From the NCBI GenBank assembly GCA_022836615.1, contig MU405244.1, positions 124,001 to 188,000 of the forward strand: 64,000 bases of DNA, written 5' to 3'. The position numbers and the translations under genes are program-made. The notes beneath the pieces are model-generated. The model ran no database searches, was not told the origin of the DNA, and worked only from the letters and a program-made list of their open reading frames with translations. Below, in pieces: positions 56,609 to 64,000 of this stretch. This stretch comes from Annulohypoxylon bovei var. microspora. Its lineage: Eukaryota; Ascomycota; Sordariomycetes; Xylariales; Hypoxylaceae. The stretch's first letter is position 1; the number at the start of each line of letters is the position of its first letter.

Positions 56609-58112
56609 ATTGACGAAATCAATTCATGAATGGTGACACACTGAACGTGACAGTCGAGAGGAAAATAAAACAGGAGAAATTGTTTTAATGAGATACAAAC
56701 GCATTAAGCAGTTGGCTAAGAATATTTAAGGGACTCAAGTTGAAAATATACGCGTTACAAAATTATCCTTTCTATCGTGAGCCACTGCGATGGTGTTATT
56801 CTCTCGCAGTTAGCCCTTTCATGGTTAAGATTAAACATTGTTAATGTTAGGATGTGGGATGGCTGACAGGTGAACAGAGAATCGACCATCCCCACGTTCC
56901 CCGCGTCCACGCGAATATTTAGAGATGTACCTAGGTACCTGATTAAGAGCATGCACGGACCAAATAGCACAGTGCATATTTTGTATTATATAAATTAAGT
57001 TTGGCTTAGCGGATTATATAACAATTTGCACGGACCATCTATTGTAAACTTTATGTACCTCCTTAGCAGCTACCTGGTACCTAGTATAATCACGTGACTT
57101 CATGCCTCTATTGTCAAATAATTTAGCAACTACATGTCAACCACGACACGCTATCTCGTACCTTCCTATTCTCCTCGAATATGCTTAAACTACCCAGGTA
57201 CATGTTCATGATGATTATTATGATACTTTGTTGCATAACCAACTTGGAATTTCCTTCGTTAAACGATATTCAATATCTATTTGTAGGTATTAAGCTTAAT
57301 TTAAACTTAACCTAAATGCTCGAATATTTTAACTTTCGGAATCTAGACGATATAAAATTTATATACCACAACCTAGACCTTTTTGCGAGAATTAGATAAG
57401 TAGGTACCTACTTCTAAAAGAAAATTATAATACATACCTAGTAGCTTCAACTTCTTCGCCATGTCATAAGCAGTTGAATTTTATTTTCTTGACTTGATGG
57501 TTAATGGAATTATCGACTTAACGACGTACGTATATCCTCCTAAGTATAGCCATAATAATGAATTATCCAAAGGGAGGTTCTTCATATGCCATGTTCCAAA
57601 TAACCTATATCCCATCTTAAAACCCTTGGGAGGTCATTGCAAGCAAGACAACATCGAATAAAGAAGTCACGCGCACTATTAGATGCATCCACAATTGTTT
57701 GCCGAACTTGAACCAAGCGTCGACTTGAACCAAGCGTCAACTTGAACCAAGCGCCTACTTGAACCAAGCGCCAACTATATTCAATACACTCTAATACAGC
57801 TGCTTGACGTTTGTACGCCAGGTGACTAATAAAATCCCCTTCTATAAATTGTAAAAATCTCCCATCTTACAATTTCATTATTCAACTTCAACTCTTTCAA
57901 CTCTCAACTCTCAACTTTCGCGTCTCGTTTCCCAACAAAACAACACAAGGCTCTACGCAAAGGCCAAGTCTTCTCAAGTTCCATCTCGACGAAGCACTTC
58001 TGAAATCCCTTCTCAAGGTATCCTCTCAAGGTATGCACTTATTAAACAACTTCATCCCAATTAAGATATTCGAGACTCACATCAATCCAGGAATCGCTAC
58101 CTAGAACTCAAC
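56609..58112. other. Intergenic, AT-rich, with 17-bp tandem repeat
   Basis: About 1.5 kb upstream of both the beta-galactosidase and the 2EXR gene. It contains AGGTACCT words (56930-56940, 57074-57080, 57402-57412), a 17-bp tandem repeat and a CT-rich leader (57884-57990). A likely 5'-leader intron spans 58031-58090. Confidence 0.5.
57707..57774. repeat. 17-bp tandem repeat, four copies
   Basis: Units start at 57707, 57724, 57741 and 57758; each begins CTTGAACCAAGCG and ends with a variable four-base tail (TCGA, TCAA, CCTA, CCAA). It lies about 340 bases before the 2EXR start codon. Confidence 0.95.
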
Positions 58113-59757
58113 ATGGAAGCATCTCAAGGGTCGACGCTTCTTGGCAAGAAGCGTCGTCGCGATGATTACAACAGTGATGATCAACTACCCATTGCAAAAC
58201 GGCAACTGTGCTTCTTCCAGAGATCACTACCGCCTCATCCGCTCATGCTTCACAATCCTCCTACGACTATGACTTACACAGTCCCTTCAATCACGGCACG
58301 CTTCAGCGCGAAGCTAGACCTGACCGGCGATTTTAAAGGAGTGTTCAACTACAACACTCAACAGCTGCAACAGAATTCGACACAGCTATCTATGGGCTCG
58401 GACACTGGTTTCCCCCAGTTCCGCATGCTTCCCTCAGAATTACGCCTCAAGGGTATGTATAAAAACATGTCGTGCCGGCAACTTTACCCCCAACTTTTCA
58501 AACGATCTCCAACCTTCTATGATATAATGGTTAGCTAACGTTATGGCAGTTAGTGAATCAATTTTATAATTTTTGCCACCAAATTCACGAAGACAACACC
58601 TAGTATATTCCAGAAACTAATGATAATAATGCTAACATGTTTTGATACACCAGATCTGGCGTGAGACTTGGGAGCATCGAGGTGTGAAACTAGTACGAGA
58701 AACCGTACGCCGGACACCAGAAGTCCCAGGCCAGACACCAGCAGAAGTCATTCAGAACCAACGAGAATACCGCTGGGCCCACGTCCGTGCCACAATGCAA
58801 CATTGGGGCATTAAACAGCATGAGAGCAACGACTATCTCTACTGCTCGCTAGAAGCCAACAAAATGATACGTACACGTTCGACAAGCACCCCTCCCGTAT
58901 CTCTATAGGTTAATAAAGAATCTCGTGACGAGACTTTGATGCACTTCAAACTCGCGCTCAAGTTACCCCATAGTTGCCCATACAATGACAGTCCATCCGG
59001 ATTATCTATCAGCCACACATTCGTCTACTTCAATTTCGACCTCGACAGATTGGTGTTCCCCCTTCACAGCCCGCTGTCGACCGCATTCTCGCAGCCAGAT
59101 CTAAGCCGCCTGACGCGAGTTTCCATTCCGGAGTTGGCACCTGCTCTTACGAGGTTTACGGGTCGTATTGGGCCGTTCGAGAATTACGCAAAACGTGTAC
59201 TACCTAAAGTCGACGACGAAGATCAGGTAGTACGCTACGACGAATTCAAGTATGTTTGGCGACTACTACGAGAATGGTTCCCATCTCTACGTGAGATACA
59301 TCTGGACACATTCCAGAAATGTAATCACTACAAGGGAACCTCCTCCTTTCCAACTTGGCATCTTATTAATGGGCCCCCTTGCCGTTCCTGCCTCAACATC
59401 CAGACTGAAATTATACGACGCTTCCCTAAAATTGGTATGGATGTCGACGGGCCTCAACATCATCTCGACCGCGTACTTGAAGGACACGACATCATCGAGC
59501 CCGTGTTCAAGAAAGAGACGTTGGTAATCGGTCGAGTGAAAGGTGTGCGAGGCAATCAAGATGAGAATGTCACCGTTACATACCAGGCTATCTATGACGC
59601 CGATAGTCACAAGAATGTCGTCGACTTGAAAGGACGGGCAAGGGATTGGGCCTTGGTGAGAAGAAAGGTCGTTGCGAAAACCCTAGAGCACGCATTAGGA
59701 CCACCGCCAGTTGATGAACCCATGATCTATAAGATCAAGGATACGGAATTTTCCTGA
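58113..59757 (+). pseudogene. 2EXR-domain protein gene with in-frame TAG and disturbed splice donor
   Basis: The 2EXR domain is a fungal family of unknown function, starting near FPQFRMLPSELRLK and continuing IWRETWEHRGVKLV and VNKESRDETLMHFKLAL. Exon 1 starts at 58113 and should end after AAG at 58451, but the only good donor (GTATGT) begins at 58453. This leaves an extra G, so splicing to the acceptor before 58654 shifts the frame. Further on, TAG at 58906-58908 interrupts the domain exactly between PPVSL and VNKESR, with the same frame open on both sides to TGA at 59757. Either a pseudogene, base errors in the assembly, or a stop altered in RNA. The rest, including a long C-terminal region, has no other stop. 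An upstream leader intron is likely. Confidence 0.7.
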
Positions 59758-61534
59758 GGTTTGGTGTTTTGGGTGGTAGGAGGATGGTCTGGAGCATGGG
59801 AAATGCGGGGTGTATTGGTGGAAGGGGGGTTACGATATGTTCAGGGCTCAGGGGAAAATGGAGATGGGTGGAACTTGCAAGGAAGTAATCGAGAGGACGA
59901 TTCTACTGCTTTCGGTGGGGGATATAGCTTTGCAACGCATCGCTAAACACAGGCTCAGGGAAATTCCGAACACAACATAAACACACCAAAGTTTTGCTAC
60001 TCGCTAATGATTGTGACATGCCCTTTTTTGTGAAAAGGAATGATCCTTAGCTCGAAGTGTGGTGAAAGTTGATTCCACAGGATTCATTCAGATGTTTTAT
60101 GCCACAATAAAGTTGGTTGTAATCTGACAATGGTGATAATAACTCTGTACTTAAGTGAGTGCAGATTTATATATGTTTACGTACGGTATACTAATAGAAT
60201 GATCTCCTTTGAATAAGTACCTAGTTTTATTGACAGAAATATATTCACCCTTATATTTTTATGGGATAAAGTAACAGGCAGGTTAAGTCGAGTTATATTT
60301 TTAACTATCCCTAAATGATATTCTACAAGGTAGTAGGAATTCAAGACGAATTACACGCCTTGGGTGCTTACTTAGACACGTATCAACGAATATTCTCAAA
60401 TCAAGATTTAAAATTCATGAGATTATATTTTATTTCACACGGATATATGCCATCTCTGGTGATCTTCTGGGTGTATTATCAGACGTATCTACAATTTCGT
60501 AACCACCTAGGGCACAGTCTCCTAAATAGCATCTCTAGCTCATAAAGGGGTCCAATAGGATTTATCGATTTCTGATATTCTTTTACGATATAAGTAATTT
60601 AGGCAATTTCATAGTAGTTATCAGTATTTTACGGGGGTAGTTTGAGATTTAGATCAGTCTTCGGTAGATACGACAATCCCGTGGATGCCATACCTGTAAA
60701 AGGGGTAATACGACTGGTTGCCTACCTCAACACCCTTAGGAAGGTACGTGTTGCCTTAGGATATATCTTGAATCTAGGATCAGTAACTCTCGGCTACGCT
60801 TTGAGAAAGCTACTTAATCACAATTCTCCCAGCCAGCTTTCTATTGCAACTTTTCTCTCATCACCAATTACCAGAATTTCCTCGCACAACAGTGCCACCA
60901 ATTACAACAGGAAACTTCCAAAGCTTTCATACCAACTTCGTTTCGACTTTATCGCATTGGACTACCTAGTCCTAACTCTCTTAAACTACATTGTACACAC
61001 ATCCTACCTAGTAAGTTATCCGATTTTTCATTCTTCTACCCTAATACCATCTACTACACCATCGCGTCGTGTTGACGATGCGTCTAAATATCAACCCTCT
61101 ATCAACATCCCACGACCCATCCATCCTCTTTACACTTCCTGTACAGCATAAAATCTTATTTTTGCCACCATATTATTACCCGTTACCTACCTTAGGTACC
61201 TATCTACCTAGGGTATGTTAAGGTGTTGTTTAAGACTTAGTCTCGTCGTTCTTACCCCTACATCTACTGGTACATCTACCTCACACTACCTTTTCTATAT
61301 CGTCTCTTATCTTAACTGTAACCTCTCCCATCTCCTTGAAGATTAGTTGCCATCACTAGGTACCTTTACCATCTGATACAGTACACGCGCGAGGCGTTAT
61401 TGAATAGAACTAAGTGGTTCACTGAAAGCTATCATATACTAACCTTTAAACTCTATAGGTACAGAACTCCCCTCATTGCCGTCTCTTTTGACGTCCAAGG
61501 CACGAAAAAGTAGTTTAGAAAGGTGCAAGCTACA
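59758..61534. other. Intergenic, promoter and long leader of the next gene
   Basis: About 1.8 kb. A frame at 60642-61151 lacks an ATG start and family signal. TACCTACCTTAGGTACCTA-type words lie at 61186-61210. C/T-rich tracts follow up to the ATG at 61535. Confidence 0.5.
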
Positions 61535-64000
61535 ATGTCCGGCCCGTGGGCGTACGGCCGCACCCAGGCCAACCGGCCTGCCTCTCTTGACCCGAAGGCC
61601 GGCGAGTTCGCTCCGACCGGCGGAAATGCCTGCGACCCTGTGTTCGATGCCACTTTCGTCTCACATATCATCCCAGACATTTCACCTGATGCCATTATTG
61701 TCGGTCTCTGTCCCGTGCCCCGCGAGCGAGCGGGCATGGATGACCTCGGCTGGCATGTCACCGACTTCCTGGCATGGAAGCACCTTCTCAAGAATGAATC
61801 TTATCCTAAGAATCAAACTTGGTTAGCTCAATGCGATCTTAAGAGCATCGTCGGTGCAGACTCGAGTCAATATGTTCATGGCAAAGAACGCCGATTCGTT
61901 CTTAGTGCTGCTGACCACATATTGGTCCAGCCGGATCACCAGAAGCTAATGACAAACTTCGTCAGAGCTGTTTCTATGAAGGCTAATATGGCCAAAGAAT
62001 CAGGTGACCCTCTATTGATTGTAGTCTGTGGCCCGACTACAGCTGAGCAAGACGTTTTCTTCGGCGAGACTGATGAAGCACACCATCTGAAGAGTGGGGC
62101 GATCCGTCGCGTGATCGGTGAAGATATTGAAGTTGTTCTGATTACACCTGCGATATTCTCTGCAGGATGGCAAGTCAATCCATCCTTCATCCGATCTCCG
62201 GCTAATGTGCACGCCGACCGCACTGACTTCCTCGCAAGACAATTTGGTGGGGTCTTTACAGAGCCCCTAATGCGCCACTTCGTAGGTCCAACCTGTCCGT
62301 TCTTCGACGGTGATGGAATGAGCATGACATATGCGGAGAATAAGTTGTGTAATCCGTTCCAGCAATCTGATGAGCAGAGAAAGATGCTTGCAGTCTTAAA
62401 GGTGACTATCCACAAAGCCCTTGCCGGTCGATTGTCTGTCGGACACGGCGACCATTCCTTCGACTTTGAAGTTGAACATGATGATTGGGAGAAGCTAGTT
62501 GGTCCTCGCAAGCACATGCCACTAGAGGGTTATCGCAAGAAGTGGGAGAGTCTCGGAGTAAGTGCTCAAGGCGCAAGTGGAGAGAAGTTTGACTTCCTTG
62601 GAAATGCCTTTGGCGGCAATAAGAAGTCACAACTCAACCACATCAAGCATCTGATTAAGGACTCATTCGAGTCTTGGCCATGCTATTGGAAACTACCATT
62701 TGGTAAGAATGCCAAAGCAACATTTGCAAAGATTCTCAATGGTCAAGAGGTTGATGAGAATCACTACCACGAGGTCTTCAATGTCCTTGAGCATCGCGCC
62801 ACGTTAGCCGTCCTCGTAGACATCACTGTTCGTCCCCTAGATATTCCAGGATTACCCGAAGGTCGATGTAGGAACTGGGATGTGACTGCTCGCTACGACG
62901 ACCATGCCGTACAGTACAAGGAGATTAGAGACTGGATCCCTGGCGTGAGTGTACCTCCTGAAGTCAACCCTAATAACCTGAGCGCTATCCAAGGTTACTT
63001 CGATTTTCCAGTCTCGTACCTAGCCGAGGCTGTCGTGCAACACCAAATCCACCATGGTGGAAGCGCCGAGGCCATTACAAGACGCATTTCTGATCGTATG
63101 TATACCCAATGGCCCCTGTTGATCTTTATTACTAACATGCGACAATTTAGTTTTCCAAGGAGCCAGATCTCGTCAAATTGAGCTACTTGGCAGAATTCCC
63201 GAGGTTGAACAGAAGTGCACAGCATGGCTTGACGCCATTAACATGCCCATTCGTCGTCCAAGCGAGAGTTTGGCTGATCTGGGCCAACTTGAGGCTTCAA
63301 CAAAAGCCGCAGTCGAAGGTAGTGAGATTGCCCTACCTGATCCCCAACCTTGCAGAGAAGTGTCGGACATCTTAAAGGCTATGTCAAGTGGTCAGTCCAT
63401 CGAGGCCGACCTGTCTACTATGCAGGAGACTCAGGCGGAACTAGACGATTACTTTACTACGAACCCTCGGGCGCGTGGGACTATGAAGATGATACTCGCG
63501 CAAGACCCCGCCGAAACAATGCAGATCCTCCTACATAACTACGAGAATGTAAACAAGCAGATGCAGGCTAGTCCCAATGACGAGGCGTTGCCGTCGATTA
63601 AGCAGGACTTGGATTATTTCACCAAGAAGTTCCTGCTGGAATCCAAGAAACGTCAGGAGCGCGTCGATGCTCAGTCAACTCCTGCACAGCAGGAACCGGA
63701 GCCCCGTGAGCCTTGGGTGCCTCCCCATCTTCGATACTTAGCCGGGAAGGCGGCTGAGCGAACTAAGGAGAACAACCCGCCCCGTGTTAGCAGCTCGCCT
63801 GTCCAACCTACCCCGGATCGATCAGCGGGCAGCAAGCCATCTGCTTTGACTCATCGCGCCTCGGAAGAGCCCGAGAAGAAGAAGGAGCGAGGACCAGACC
63901 GTGAGATTTTCGTCGCACCTCACCGTCGTAACCAGCAGGGGAACGGTGCCATGGGTGGTGGATCCAGAGAAGCCAGAGGTTATGGGGGAAGCGATTCACA
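61535..64000 (+). CDS. Large hypothetical protein, 5' part (runs off the window)
   Basis: Exon 1 is 61535-63095 (MSGPWAYGRTQANRPASLDP...), a 55-base GTATGT...TTTAG intron with an ACTAAC branch follows, and exon 2 runs in frame from 63151 beyond base 64000. About 800 residues are visible. The first ~520 look globular (IIVGLCPVPRERAGMDDLGW, LLIVVCGPTTAEQDVFFGE, GVFTEPLMRHFVGPTCPF, RHMPLEGYRK-like blocks). The C-terminal part is charged and disordered, with EPWVPPHLRYLAGK and an RG/G-rich end, as in some RNA-associated proteins. No family is recognised. The upstream in-frame GTG at 61523 is not a likely start. Confidence 0.8.

Noticed and set aside
60642..61151. 169-codon frame upstream of the last gene
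   Set aside because: It lacks an ATG at its start, has leader-like composition and no family signal.
1..64000. Evidence for a new defence or mobile system
   Set aside because: I saw no toxin-antitoxin, NLR, integrase, Starship captain or similar module; the accessory signals are repeats, relics and small genes.

Overview
The window looks like nuclear DNA of a filamentous ascomycete (Pezizomycotina, probably Sordariomycetes). Its genes carry short GT-AG introns of about 46-165 bases, often with CTAAC-type branch sites. The gene set is fungal: WASP/Las17, exomer Chs5, Sen1, XPF/Rad1, eIF1A, a GPI-anchored class III chitinase, a GH35 beta-galactosidase and a 2EXR-domain protein. Intergenic DNA is full of AGGTACCT-type words, and one block is AT-rich in the way repeat-induced point mutation (RIP) leaves sequence. 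The species cannot be fixed from sequence alone.

Left third (1-23 kb): a gene tail cut by the window edge; a small predicted doubly acylated membrane protein; RAD1/XPF (minus); a 71-aa disordered protein and a previously hidden 62-aa two-exon gene; LAS17 (plus); TIF11/eIF1A (minus); a mitochondrial-type hypothetical protein; CHS5; a short-chain dehydrogenase (minus); and a large coiled-coil hypothetical protein.

Middle (23-42 kb): SEN1, a very large minus-strand gene whose last two exons I recovered downstream of the helicase frame; an endonuclease III-like DNA glycosylase; ADE4 with 13 exons and a one-base bookkeeping problem at one splice junction; an AT-rich RIP-like island with a 12-bp tandem repeat and small inverted-repeat elements; a pirin; and a five-segment membrane protein. 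A 21-bp minisatellite lies near 33 kb.

Right third (42-64 kb): about 5 kb almost empty of genes; the GPI-anchored chitinase with a long Ser/Thr region; a tRNA-Gly(GCC); a GFA/CENP-V-type protein; a nine-exon beta-galactosidase; a 2EXR gene with a UAG in frame and a disturbed splice donor (pseudogene, assembly error or RNA-editing candidate); and the start of a large hypothetical gene that leaves the window.

The genes are not an operon or an evident biosynthetic cluster. Most are housekeeping: DNA repair (XPF, glycosylase), RNA/transcription (Sen1), translation initiation (eIF1A), actin nucleation (Las17), cell-wall and secretion functions (Chs5, chitinase) and purine synthesis (Ade4). I did not find a convincing new multi-gene system. 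The most unusual signals are the 2EXR locus, the ADE4 junction, the LAS17 microexon, the small hidden genes and the repeat island.
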